The translations under genes were made by a program, and so were the position numbers. Below the pieces are notes generated by a model. It did not search any database. It worked only from the letters and a program-made list of their open reading frames with translations, and had not been told where the DNA came from. A stretch of DNA of 51,477 bases, from NCBI GenBank assembly GCA_007692665.1, contig REBP01000100.1, forward strand, positions 1-51,477. The letters are read 5' to 3'. Shown piece after piece: positions 39,015-46,532 of this stretch. How positions within the stretch are numbered: position 1 is the stretch's first letter; each line of letters opens with the position of its first letter. This DNA comes from Gemmatimonadales bacterium (lineage in GTDB: Bacteria; Gemmatimonadota; Gemmatimonadetes; Longimicrobiales; Gaopeijiaceae).

Positions 39015-40449
39015 CTTCTTCGTCTTCAGCGGCCCCACCGGAGCCGACAACCGCTCCGGCCTCGTCCTCCCCCTCGGGGGTGGCGGTGGCGTCCTCGCCG
39101 GGGGCGTCGTCGACCTGTGCCTCCGTCGCCTCCGGACCGCCTTCATCCTCCTCCCCTTCCACCACCGTCAGGTCGTCGATGATTCCGACGATCTCGTCCG
39201 CTCCTTCCTCGCTCAGCCCTTCCACCTTGAGGAAGTCGGCCTTCTCCAGATCGATGATGTCCAGAAAGGTACGATAGCCAGCGCCTTCAAGTGCCGCCAG
39301 ACTCCCGTCGGCCAGCTGCAGCTCCGAGAGCGGGAAGTCCGCAGTCTCGAGTGCGTCGCCGGTGGGAACGTCGCCGAAGATCGCGGTGCCGCCACCCTTC
39401 TCGAGCCATTCCCGCGAGCCGTAGAGGTCGATCTGCCAGCCGATGAGCTGCGAGGCGAGGCGAACGTTCTGACCGTTTCGACCGATGGCCAGCGAGAGCT
39501 GGTCCTCGTCGACGATGGCCGTGATGACCTGCCTGGTCGTGTCGGGAATCACCTTCGACACCCGGGCCGGCGCAAGGGCCCGCCGGGCGAAGGTCTCGGT
39601 GTCGGGATGCCAGGGGACGATGTCGATTCGCTCGCCCCCGAGTTCAGACACCACGGCCTGGACCCGGGACCCCTTCAGCCCCACGCACGCACCCACCGGG
39701 TCGATGGACTCGTCCCGGGACCAGACGGCGATCTTGGTCCGGCCTCCCACCTCTCGTGCCCGCTCCTTGATCTCGACGATCCCCTGGTAGATCTCGGGGA
39801 CTTCGAGCTGGAAGAGGGCCTCCACGAACAGGGGATCCGCGCGGGACAGGATGAGGCGGGGCCCCTTCGGCGTCTCCTCGACCTTCTTCAGCACGGCCCG
39901 GATGGAGTCGCCCTGGCGGAACCGTTCCCGGGGGTTCTGCTCCTTCCAGGGGATGATCGCCTCGGCGTCACGTGCCCGGTTCAGGATCACCACCATCTTG
40001 CCGCGCTCGATCTGCTGGACCTCTCCGGAGAGGAGTTCGCCCACACGGTGCTCGAACTCGTCGCGGATCCGCTGACGTTCGCCCTCGCGCACGCGCTGCA
40101 CGATCCGCTGCTTCACGGCGGTGACTGCGTTCCAGCCGAACTCGGAGAAATCCACCGGGATCTCCATGACGTCGCCCACCTCGTAGGTGGGGTCGTCCCA
40201 GCGGGCCTTCTCGAGGGAGATCTCGGCGGATGCGTCCTCGACCTCTTCCACCACGCGTTTCAGCACCACCATGTCGATGGCGCCCGAGGCGTCGTCGATG
40301 GTGATCTCGGGGCGCACGTTGGGCCCGAAGATGCGAGCCAGGCCTGCGGCTATACCGTCCCGGACGAGATCGTTCATCTCGTCCTGGTCGAGGTTCTTCT
40401 GTGTCGCCATTTCGCGGATCGCGGCGACGATCTGTCCGGCGTTCGTCAT
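38986..40449 (-). CDS. nusA: transcription termination/antitermination protein NusA
   Basis: The product is 487 residues. NusA binds RNA polymerase and modulates pausing, termination and antitermination. Order: N-terminal polymerase-binding domain (1-125), S1 domain (about 130-200, SGEVQQIERGKMVVILNRA), two KH domains (GACVGLKGSRVQAVVSELGG and LSLAIGRNGQNVRLASQLIG) and one helix-hairpin-helix-type repeat (SLAALEGAGYRTFLDIIDLE). It ends in an acidic Glu/Asp/Gly tail of about 60 residues. The ATG is at 40449. It is the second gene of the rimP operon, whose leader contains a terminator. Confidence 0.97.
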   Translation of the reverse strand: MTNAGQIVAAIREMATQKNLDQDEMNDLVRDGIAAGLARIFGPNVRPEITIDDASGAIDMVVLKRVVEEVEDASAEISLEKARWDDPTYEVGDVMEIPVDFSEFGWNAVTAVKQRIVQRVREGERQRIRDEFEHRVGELLSGEVQQIERGKMVVILNRARDAEAIIPWKEQNPRERFRQGDSIRAVLKKVEETPKGPRLILSRADPLFVEALFQLEVPEIYQGIVEIKERAREVGGRTKIAVWSRDESIDPVGACVGLKGSRVQAVVSELGGERIDIVPWHPDTETFARRALAPARVSKVIPDTTRQVITAIVDEDQLSLAIGRNGQNVRLASQLIGWQIDLYGSREWLEKGGGTAIFGDVPTGDALETADFPLSELQLADGSLAALEGAGYRTFLDIIDLEKADFLKVEGLSEEGADEIVGIIDDLTVVEGEEDEGGPEATEAQVDDAPGEDATATPEGEDEAGAVVGSGGAAEDEEGDEPEADRP

Positions 40450-40509
40450 GGTCAGCTTCTCACCCGTTCAGGGAACGCACCTGGAGGCGACAGCCCCGCA
40501 GTTGCCCCG

Positions 40510-41025
40510 TCAATCCTCTTCGTCCCACTCGTACATCAGCTGGGCCCGCACCACGGCACTCCGCGGGAGCGCCAGCGTCGACCCGTCGGCGATGCGGAGT
40601 CGGAGTTCGTATCCCTGGTCCGCATCACTTCCCTCTCCTGCCACTCCTTCGAGCACGGCCTCGAACCGGGCGGAATCCATCCCCTCGGGCGCCCGTGCCG
40701 CCTTCACCCGCACACCCTGCCCCGTAAAACGCTCGAAGTCCCGGCGACGGATCAGCGGCCGCTCCACCCCGGGCGACGACACCTCGAGGGTGTAGCGCTC
40801 CGGCAGGATCGATGCCTCGTCCAGCCAGGACTCCAGTTCCCGGCTCACGCGGACGCAATCGTCCACCGTGATGCCGTCTCCCCTGGTGGATCCCGGCCGG
40901 TCCACGCGGAGCCGGAGGATCGGACGGTCATCACCGCCCCCCCACTCCAGTTCCACGAACTCAAAGCCCATGTTCTCGACGCGGGACTCGATCTCCCGAT
41001 CGACGGCTCCGATCCTGGTGGCCAT
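40510..41025 (-). CDS. rimP: ribosome maturation factor RimP
   Basis: The product is 171 residues. RimP assists early 30S assembly. Segments typical of the family are VENMGFEFVELEWGG, LRLRVDRPGSTRGDGITVDD, CVRVSRELESWLDE and YTLEVSSPGVERPLIRRRDF. GGAGGATTC precedes the ATG at 41025. It is the first gene of rimP-nusA-ylxQ-infB-ylxP-rbfA-truB-ribF. The 107-base leader from the predicted start near 41132 contains two hairpins. Confidence 0.95.
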   Translation of the reverse strand: MATRIGAVDREIESRVENMGFEFVELEWGGGDDRPILRLRVDRPGSTRGDGITVDDCVRVSRELESWLDEASILPERYTLEVSSPGVERPLIRRRDFERFTGQGVRVKAARAPEGMDSARFEAVLEGVAGEGSDADQGYELRLRIADGSTLALPRSAVVRAQLMYEWDEED

Positions 41026-41068
41026 GAATCCTCCTTTTTACTCGCTCCGCATCCCGGGACACTGGAGT

Positions 41069-41099
41069 AAAAAAAAGCGGGGGCTGACCGCTCCCCCAC
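41069..41099 (-). terminator. intrinsic terminator inside the rimP-nusA-infB leader (attenuator)
   Basis: On the minus strand a 7-bp stem (41099-41093 with 41083-41077, one G-U) encloses a 9-base loop and is followed by eight T residues (41076-41069). It lies downstream of the promoter at 41140-41168 and upstream of the rimP ATG, so it would stop transcripts of the operon unless read through. It would also end murA read-through. Confidence 0.75.
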
Positions 41100-41139
41100 T
41101 TCCAGAAACACCGCCCCGGGGCGGTATCAGCTCCTTGGA

Positions 41140-41168
41140 ATGATAGCCCGTCGGGCGCGCTCCTTCAA
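41140..41168 (-). promoter_or_regulatory. sigma-70 promoter of the rimP-nusA-infB operon
   Basis: The minus strand has TTGAAG (41168-41163), a 17-base spacer and TATCAT (41145-41140). The predicted start is near 41132. It begins 20 bases after the murA stop. A perfect ACCGCCCCGGGGCGGT palindrome (41111-41126) would be the first hairpin in the transcript. Confidence 0.68.
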
Positions 41169-41187
41169 GTCCCTCCCCGGTCCCTGC

Positions 41188-42468
41188 TCAGTCACGCCGC
41201 CGGATGCGGGCGCCGATGGCCTCGAGCCGCTGGTCGATGCGTTCGTACCCTCGCTCGATCTGGCCGATGTTGTGGATCACGCTGTGACCGTGGGCACCCA
41301 GCGCCGCGATGAGAAGAGCCATCCCGGCCCGGATGTCGGGGCTCTCCAGCGAGCCGCCACGGAGCTGGGCCGGTCCCACCACCACCGCCCGGTGGGGGTC
41401 GCACAGGATGATCTGTGCCCCCATCCCCACGAGCTTGTCGGTGAAGAACATCCGGGATTCGAACATCTTCTCGTGGATCAGCACGGTCCCGCGCGACTGG
41501 GTGGCCGTCACCAGTGCGATGGAGGTGAGGTCCGCCGGGAAGGCGGGCCAGGGGCCGTCGTCCACCTTCGGCACGTGGCCGAACGCATCCTGCCGGATCA
41601 CGCGCTCCCGGTCGCCGTGCACGATCAGGTCGTCGCAATCCACCGTGAACTCGATTCCGAGCCTGCGAAACCCGATGAGGGTCGAGTCCATGTGGGCGAG
41701 GGGAGCCTCGGTGATGCGGAGCTCGCTCCCGGTGACGGCGGCAAGCCCGATGAACGACCCGGCCTCCACGTGGTCCGCACCGACGGCGAAGCTGGCACTC
41801 CCGAGGCCATCCACCCCCTCGATGGTGAGCGTGTGGGTCCCGATCCCCTCGATCCGGGCGCCCATGGCCACGAGGAGGTTGCACAGGTCCTGCACGTGGG
41901 GCTCGGCGGCAGCGTTCCGGAACCGGGTCGTGCCCTGGGCGAGCACGGCGGCCATGACCGCATTCTCGGTTGCGGTGACCGACGGCTCGTCGAAGAAGAG
42001 GTCGACGCCGCGAAGCGCATCGGCCTCGATCTCGAAACCGCCCCCCTCCAGGCTGATCCTGGCGCCCAGCGCCTCGAAGGCAAGGAAGTGGGTGTCCAGC
42101 CGCCTTCGTCCGATGACGTCGCCACCCGGCGGGGGAAGCGAGACCTTCCCGAAGCGCGCGAGGAGCGGCCCGGCGAGCAGGATGGAGGCTCGAATCCGCT
42201 CGGCGAGAACCGGATCAGGCCGCCCGGCGTCCACCCCGGAGGCGTCGATGGTGACCTCGTTGGCTCCGCTCCATGTCACCCGCGCGCCCATGTTCTCGAC
42301 GAGATCCAGGAGGGTGAGCACATCGCGGATCCGCGGGATGTTGGCGAGCGTCACGGGCGCCGGCGACAGGAGTGCGGCGGCGATGCATGGAAGCGCCGCG
42401 TTCTTGTTCCCCGCAGGCCGGATGGACCCGGAGAGGGGGATCCCCCCGTGGACTTCGAAAACGGGCAT
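41188..42468 (-). CDS. murA: UDP-N-acetylglucosamine 1-carboxyvinyltransferase with Asp in place of the catalytic Cys
   Basis: The product is 426 residues. MurA transfers enolpyruvate from PEP to UDP-GlcNAc, the first committed peptidoglycan step. The substrate-site Lys and Asn are present (PAGNKNAALP, Lys22-Asn23), as is FGKVSLPPPGGDVIGRRRLD. In most MurA proteins the loop reads GGC, and its Cys is the target of fosfomycin. Here it is GGD (Asp117), as known in mycobacteria and chlamydiae, where the Asp enzyme is active and fosfomycin-resistant. The C-terminal half has VRTDG-type loops replaced by DDGPWPAFPADLTSIA. The ATG is at 42468; no clear Shine-Dalgarno sequence. Confidence 0.95.
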   Translation of the reverse strand: MPVFEVHGGIPLSGSIRPAGNKNAALPCIAAALLSPAPVTLANIPRIRDVLTLLDLVENMGARVTWSGANEVTIDASGVDAGRPDPVLAERIRASILLAGPLLARFGKVSLPPPGGDVIGRRRLDTHFLAFEALGARISLEGGGFEIEADALRGVDLFFDEPSVTATENAVMAAVLAQGTTRFRNAAAEPHVQDLCNLLVAMGARIEGIGTHTLTIEGVDGLGSASFAVGADHVEAGSFIGLAAVTGSELRITEAPLAHMDSTLIGFRRLGIEFTVDCDDLIVHGDRERVIRQDAFGHVPKVDDGPWPAFPADLTSIALVTATQSRGTVLIHEKMFESRMFFTDKLVGMGAQIILCDPHRAVVVGPAQLRGGSLESPDIRAGMALLIAALGAHGHSVIHNIGQIERGYERIDQRLEAIGARIRRRD

Positions 42469-42514
42469 TCGGTGGTGGCTCTCGGTGGCGAGTCAGGAAG
42501 AATGAACCGTTTCA

Positions 42515-42543
42515 AACGTAGGCCCCGGGTCAGGTTCGTACAA
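42515..42543 (-). promoter_or_regulatory. sigma-70 promoter of murA
   Basis: The minus strand has TTGTAC (42543-42538), a 17-base spacer and TACGTT (42520-42515). The predicted start is near 42508, leaving a leader of about 40 bases. Confidence 0.55.
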
Positions 42544-42631
42544 TGCGGGATCATGTAACGGCTCGGTCCCCCCGGGCCCCTCGGATCCCCACGGCTGGAA
42601 CCTTGAGGGGGTACCCCGTTACTGTTAGGGC

Positions 42632-43345
42632 ATGACTTCCTTCCCTGCCATTTCCGCCATGGCCCTGGGTCAGGTCGCCGTCGCCGCCGATACCGTGGTG
42701 ACGGTGAGGGCCCGGGATGCCTACGATCTCGTGTTCGGCCTCGCTGCCGGAACGTTCGTGTTCCTCCTTCTCATCGTCATTCTGGCCCTCCTCTTCATCC
42801 TGTTCCAGATCCGGAATGCGATTCGGTCCCTGGACCGAACGCGGGAGAGGTTTCTCGCCGACGAGGCGATGGAGAGCGTCCGGAAGACCGTGGGCCATGT
42901 CGAATCCATGGCCAACTCCCTGAGGGCGGAGACCGACCGGGTCTCCGCGTCCGTCGGAAAGGTTTCCGAGCAGGTGACGCTGGCCTCCAGGCGCATGGAG
43001 GAACGGATCGAAGAATTCAACGCCCTGATGGAAGTCGTGCAGGAGGAGGCCGAGAATGCCTTCATCGACACGGCATCCTCCGCCCGCGGTGTCCGGCGGA
43101 GCCTGGGTGAACTCGGCGAACTCGCCCGCCGAAAGCGGGCTTCTCGCGCTTCCGGTGAAGCACGCGCGGAAGAACGCGAGGCGCGTCGTTACCCGGCGCT
43201 GGACCCTGACCCCGCGGCGCTGAGCGCCCCGGAGGAACGGTCTCGGCCTCTGCTCGAAGGCGGGGTCGAGGCGGCAGGATCGCCCCCGGGTGCGGAGGAG
43301 CGTCCGCTCTTTCCCCCGGACCCCACCCCAGACCTGGAGCGATGA
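42632..43345 (+). CDS. DUF948-like membrane-anchored coiled-coil protein
   Basis: The product is 237 residues. One membrane helix (about 33-58, VFGLAAGTFVFLLLIVILAL) is followed by a long coiled coil (about 60-160, with VRKTVGHVESMANSLRAETD and ASRRMEERIEEFNALMEVV) and a Pro/Glu-rich tail. The plan matches DUF948-type proteins, which are often coded next to a YtxH-like gene, as here. Function is unknown; a stress or envelope role is only suggested. No ribosome-binding site is seen. TACTGT ends 6 bases before the ATG, so a leaderless start is possible. Confidence 0.75.
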   Translation: MTSFPAISAMALGQVAVAADTVVTVRARDAYDLVFGLAAGTFVFLLLIVILALLFILFQIRNAIRSLDRTRERFLADEAMESVRKTVGHVESMANSLRAETDRVSASVGKVSEQVTLASRRMEERIEEFNALMEVVQEEAENAFIDTASSARGVRRSLGELGELARRKRASRASGEARAEEREARRYPALDPDPAALSAPEERSRPLLEGGVEAAGSPPGAEERPLFPPDPTPDLER

Positions 43346-43349
43346 ATCG

Positions 43350-43652
43350 GTGACCAGAGATTCCCGGGAATTTTCGGCAGCCCTCGTGCTCGGCGCCCTT
43401 GGCGGTGCCGCAGTGGCCCTGGCCCTCCGGTCGGGTTCCGGCCGCGGGCGATCCCGCGCCTGGAGCGACCTTCTCGAGGGCGTGGACTGGCGGGGGGCTC
43501 TCGCAAGCCTTCGGACCACCGCGGAGCCGGTGGTGGACTCCACCGTCGGCGGGAGCGTCGGATCCGGCATCGGCACCGGACTGGACGCCCTCCGCAAGGC
43601 CTCTCACCTGCTCCGGGACCTGAAGGGCCAGGTCGCACCAGGCCGTCGCTGA
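43350..43652 (+). CDS. small YtxH-like protein
   Basis: From the GTG at 43350 the product is 100 residues. A hydrophobic Ala/Gly helix near the N-terminus (about 9-28, FSAALVLGALGGAAVALAL) is followed by a basic stretch and an amphipathic tail. This resembles YtxH-type small membrane proteins, but the match is by plan only. GGAG lies 10 bases upstream, and the gene begins 5 bases after the DUF948-like stop. The pair is probably co-translated. Confidence 0.65.
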   Translation: MTRDSREFSAALVLGALGGAAVALALRSGSGRGRSRAWSDLLEGVDWRGALASLRTTAEPVVDSTVGGSVGSGIGTGLDALRKASHLLRDLKGQVAPGRR

Positions 43653-43675
43653 GCGACCTCCCCCGCATCCTTTCG

Positions 43676-44632
43676 ATGCCTCACCTTCTCGCATCGCTGT
43701 TCTGGGCCCTGGGGTGGGCACTCCTGACGCCGGCCGAACTCCTGGCCTGGGGTCCGGCCACCCATGTGGCCATCGGGGAGGCCATCCTCGCCTCGCTCCA
43801 CCTCCTCCCCCCCGCGGTGCGCACGCTTCTCGAGAAGCACCGGATCCCGTTTCTCTACGGTTCGGTGGCCGCCGACATCTCCTTTGCGAAGAAGTACGCG
43901 GCGGCGGGGCGGCATTCCCATCACTGGCACATCGGCGAGGAGATCCTGGCCTCGGCCGACTCGGAGGCGCTTCGGGCCGTGGCCCTGGGCTACCTGTCGC
44001 ATCTCGCGGCCGACACCATTGCCCACAACGTGTACGTGCCGCGGCGGCTCCTCCTGACCCGGGGCACCGAGGGCGTGGGGCACACGTACTGGGAACATCG
44101 GATGGACGTCCAGCTGGGCGAGGCGTTCACCTCCGAAGCCCGGAAGGTGGTCCTCCTGAACGACCACTCGGACGCTGACCGCCTCTTCGACGACGTGCTG
44201 TCCCGGACGCTCTTCTCGTTCCAGACGAACCGGAGGATCTTCCGGGGGATGGTGGCCTTCCAGGATGACGCTCGCTGGCACCGGGTCTTTGCGGGGATCC
44301 TGAAGCGGTCCCGGTACGACCTGCCCGAGACGGTTCGCGACCAGTACGTGCGACTCGCCTACGAGTACGTCATGGACTACCTGACCCGGGGGGAGGACGC
44401 GCTTCCCCGGGCGCTGGATCCCGTCGGCGAGACGAACCTCAAGCTGGCCAAGCAGGTCCGCCGCGAGGCCCTGTCGGGGCGCGGGATTCTCGACCCCGGC
44501 GTCCTCGAGGCCCACGCCGACGAGTATTTCCCCCTCCCCGGTGAGCCCCTCCTCTACCTCCCGAAGGCGCAGTCCATCGAGGTGCCCGGACTGCGGAAGC
44601 TGGCGCCTCCGGGCGACGAGGGTTCCGGGTAG
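43676..44632 (+). CDS. zinc-dependent phospholipase C-like protein
   Basis: The product is 318 residues. A signal-like hydrophobic start (1-24) precedes WGPATHVAIGEAIL, whose Trp and His are typical of the phospholipase C/P1 nuclease fold with its N-terminal Trp ligand. Further metal-site motifs follow: GSVAADISFAKKY, HSHHWHIGEEIL and GYLSHLAADTIAHNVYVPR. These fit the Zn_dep_PLPC family. True phospholipases are secreted; the substrate of this group is rarely tested. Residues 1-24 may be a cleaved signal, with WGP then near the mature start. It converges on hemQ. Confidence 0.85.
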   Translation: MPHLLASLFWALGWALLTPAELLAWGPATHVAIGEAILASLHLLPPAVRTLLEKHRIPFLYGSVAADISFAKKYAAAGRHSHHWHIGEEILASADSEALRAVALGYLSHLAADTIAHNVYVPRRLLLTRGTEGVGHTYWEHRMDVQLGEAFTSEARKVVLLNDHSDADRLFDDVLSRTLFSFQTNRRIFRGMVAFQDDARWHRVFAGILKRSRYDLPETVRDQYVRLAYEYVMDYLTRGEDALPRALDPVGETNLKLAKQVRREALSGRGILDPGVLEAHADEYFPLPGEPLLYLPKAQSIEVPGLRKLAPPGDEGSG

Positions 44633-44687
44633 GGATCGGGGAGCGCGAGGGCCTGTCAGCCTCGGCTGCGGTCACCCGCGGCTGCGG

Positions 44688-45587
44688 TCAGCCTCGGCCG
44701 ACGAGTTCCCCGGTCACGGCCGCGGCGGCGACCCGGTGACCCACACGGAAGGTTCCGAACTCGCCGTAGATGGAGGTCACCTCGTCGTAGCGCATCTCGG
44801 TGACGAGGGCCTTGAAGTCCAGGGGATCGGCGGCGAAAAGCGTGACCGCCCACTCCCAGTCGTCGAATCCCACCGACCCCGAGATCACCTGCGACACGCG
44901 CCCCGCGTACTGGCGCCCGGTCTTTCCATGCTCCGACATGAGCTCGGCCCGCTTCCGCATGGGGAGCGTGTACCAGTTCTGCCCCACGTTCCGGCGCTTG
45001 TCCATGGGATAGAAGCAGACGTACGGCATGGTGTCGGGCTGCTCGGGCTTGAGCCGCGCCTGGACGTACCGCTTCTTGCGCTCTTCGGCGAGCTGGGCTT
45101 CGACCCGCTCCGTCCATTCGGGGGTGCCGGGCTCCACCCCCTCCTCGCGGGCCTGGGTCAGGAGCGCGTCGGTAACGGCGTAGAGCCCGAGTTCCACCAC
45201 GGACAGGTAGTCTCCTGCCGGCACGAACTCGAGCCCCAGGGGGCTTCGGACCACGGCCTGCTCGGCCTCCCCCAGCGCCTCGAGGGTGGAGCGGAAGTGG
45301 AGGACCAGGTAGTCGGCCTCTCCCCCGACAATGCGGTAGAGCGCGCTCCACCCTTCGGGTCTCTCCGCATCCCCGGCGGATCCATCCCGGATGGCCCCGT
45401 CCTCCGCGGACCCACCCCAGGTGGTCAGGAACGCCTGAAGGGACTCGGCACCCGCCTCGAGCTGCGCCTCGGCTCCCTCGTCGCCCCGGGCCCGGGGAAG
45501 GATCCGGAAGAACTGGTGCAGCATGAACCACCCGTCGAGTACGAGGGGAGGAAAGGTGTCGGTGCCGTTGGCGGTGGAATCAGTCAT
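44688..45587 (-). CDS. hemQ: coproheme decarboxylase (HemQ, chlorite dismutase family)
   Basis: The product is 299 residues. HemQ makes heme b from coproheme by two oxidative decarboxylations with peroxide. Features are CFYPMDKRRNVGQNWYTLPM with catalytic Tyr193, then MSEHGKTGRQYAGRVSQVIS with the proximal heme ligand His220, and FDDWEWAVTLFAADPLDFKA. Spacing between these residues fits the family. An insert of about 20 Gly/Ala/Glu residues (58-78) is unusual. The ATG at 45587 was chosen because longer readings add about 60 unrelated residues. Its presence indicates the coproporphyrin-dependent heme route. Confidence 0.93.
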   Translation of the reverse strand: MTDSTANGTDTFPPLVLDGWFMLHQFFRILPRARGDEGAEAQLEAGAESLQAFLTTWGGSAEDGAIRDGSAGDAERPEGWSALYRIVGGEADYLVLHFRSTLEALGEAEQAVVRSPLGLEFVPAGDYLSVVELGLYAVTDALLTQAREEGVEPGTPEWTERVEAQLAEERKKRYVQARLKPEQPDTMPYVCFYPMDKRRNVGQNWYTLPMRKRAELMSEHGKTGRQYAGRVSQVISGSVGFDDWEWAVTLFAADPLDFKALVTEMRYDEVTSIYGEFGTFRVGHRVAAAAVTGELVGRG

Positions 45588-45736
45588 GGGGGGCGCGGAA
45601 AGGCCTGGTTGGCAGGTGGGGTTCGAATGGGCGCCCCGGAAGCTGACCCGGACGGTCTCGGCGATCAAGGGGCAGGGAGGCGGGGCCACGGCAGCGGGCA
45701 GGCGCGAAGGACCCGACGCCCGCGCAACGAAAGAGA

Positions 45737-45763
45737 CCCCGAGGGACGTGCTGTCCCCCGGGG
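45737..45763 (-). terminator. intrinsic terminator after the lipoprotein gene
   Basis: Arms CCCCGAGGGAC (45737-45747) and GTCCCCCGGGG (45753-45763) pair with one internal mismatch across a 5-base loop, followed on the minus strand by TCTCTTTCGTT. It lies 51 bases after the lipoprotein stop and separates it from hemQ. Confidence 0.75.
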
Positions 45764-45813
45764 CCTCCTTCACCTGCTGTTACGGGCACATGCTGCCATG
45801 CGCTGGTCTGTCG

Positions 45814-46470
45814 TCAGTTTGCCGGCATCACCCGCACGGTGATGGGATCGGTCTCGCCGTCACTGTGGTCCCCGTGCCAGAGCGAGAAGTAGATGTCCGT
45901 GGTCCCGGCCGTTTCCGGGAGAATGTACAGGTGGTCGCAGTGGAAGAGCCCCACGATGTCCCCGGAGGCACGCTGGACCCAATGGAACGGTCCGGTGGGG
46001 GAGTCGGGGTGCCGGATGTTCGGCCAGGCGATCACGTTGGTGTTGGCATTCGTCGGGAAATAACGGGCTTCGTCCTCGCTGCAGGTCCGCTCCCGGGGTG
46101 GATCGGCGTCACGGGCGACCGTCGAAATGGGGATCTGCTGACCCTGGAGGTCGAAGAAGCGGACGGTGAGCGAAGCCTGGGGGCCTCCCGCACGGAGGGG
46201 GATAAGCCCCTGCCCTTCCTCGTCCCTGGGGTTCGGAAGCTCGGTGATCGCGTTTCCGGCCTCGTCCTGCCAGCCGGTGGGCCCGGTCCAGACCGCGAGG
46301 ATGGCCGACGCCTGCCCGCGCGTCTGGATTTCGACGCGCGAGAAGTCGCTGTGATCGTCTTCGAGGTCGGTGGAACTGTCACAGGCCGCCAGCCCGACCA
46401 GCAGGATCGGGAGGGCCAGGAGCGTTGCCCGTCGGAAAGAATTTCCGGGCGCACGTGGTGCAAACGTCAT
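45814..46470 (-). CDS. lipoprotein of unknown function downstream of a TonB receptor
   Basis: The product is 218 residues. The signal peptide with lipobox GLAAC (Cys30) is clear, followed by an acidic stretch DSSTDLEDDHSDFS. The body has strand-like segments, a possible disulfide pair (TCSEDEARYF and GLFHCDHLYIL) and several His residues near the C-terminus (CDHLYIL, LWHGDHSDGE). It starts 62 bases after the TonB receptor gene on the same strand, so they likely form one transcript. The His residues suggest, but do not prove, metal handling. No family recognised. Confidence 0.8.
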   Translation of the reverse strand: MTFAPRAPGNSFRRATLLALPILLVGLAACDSSTDLEDDHSDFSRVEIQTRGQASAILAVWTGPTGWQDEAGNAITELPNPRDEEGQGLIPLRAGGPQASLTVRFFDLQGQQIPISTVARDADPPRERTCSEDEARYFPTNANTNVIAWPNIRHPDSPTGPFHWVQRASGDIVGLFHCDHLYILPETAGTTDIYFSLWHGDHSDGETDPITVRVMPAN

Positions 46471-46532
46471 TGTGAAGCCTCCATGGGAGGTGAATGAAGG
46501 GGCGCTGCGGTTCGGCGTCCCCGGGGGTTGCG

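Noticed and set aside
42585-42631. ECF-type promoter (GGAACC and CGTT) before the DUF948-like gene
   Set aside because: The spacing between the two elements is about 14 bases, shorter than usual, and no other target of the ECF sigma factor shares it.
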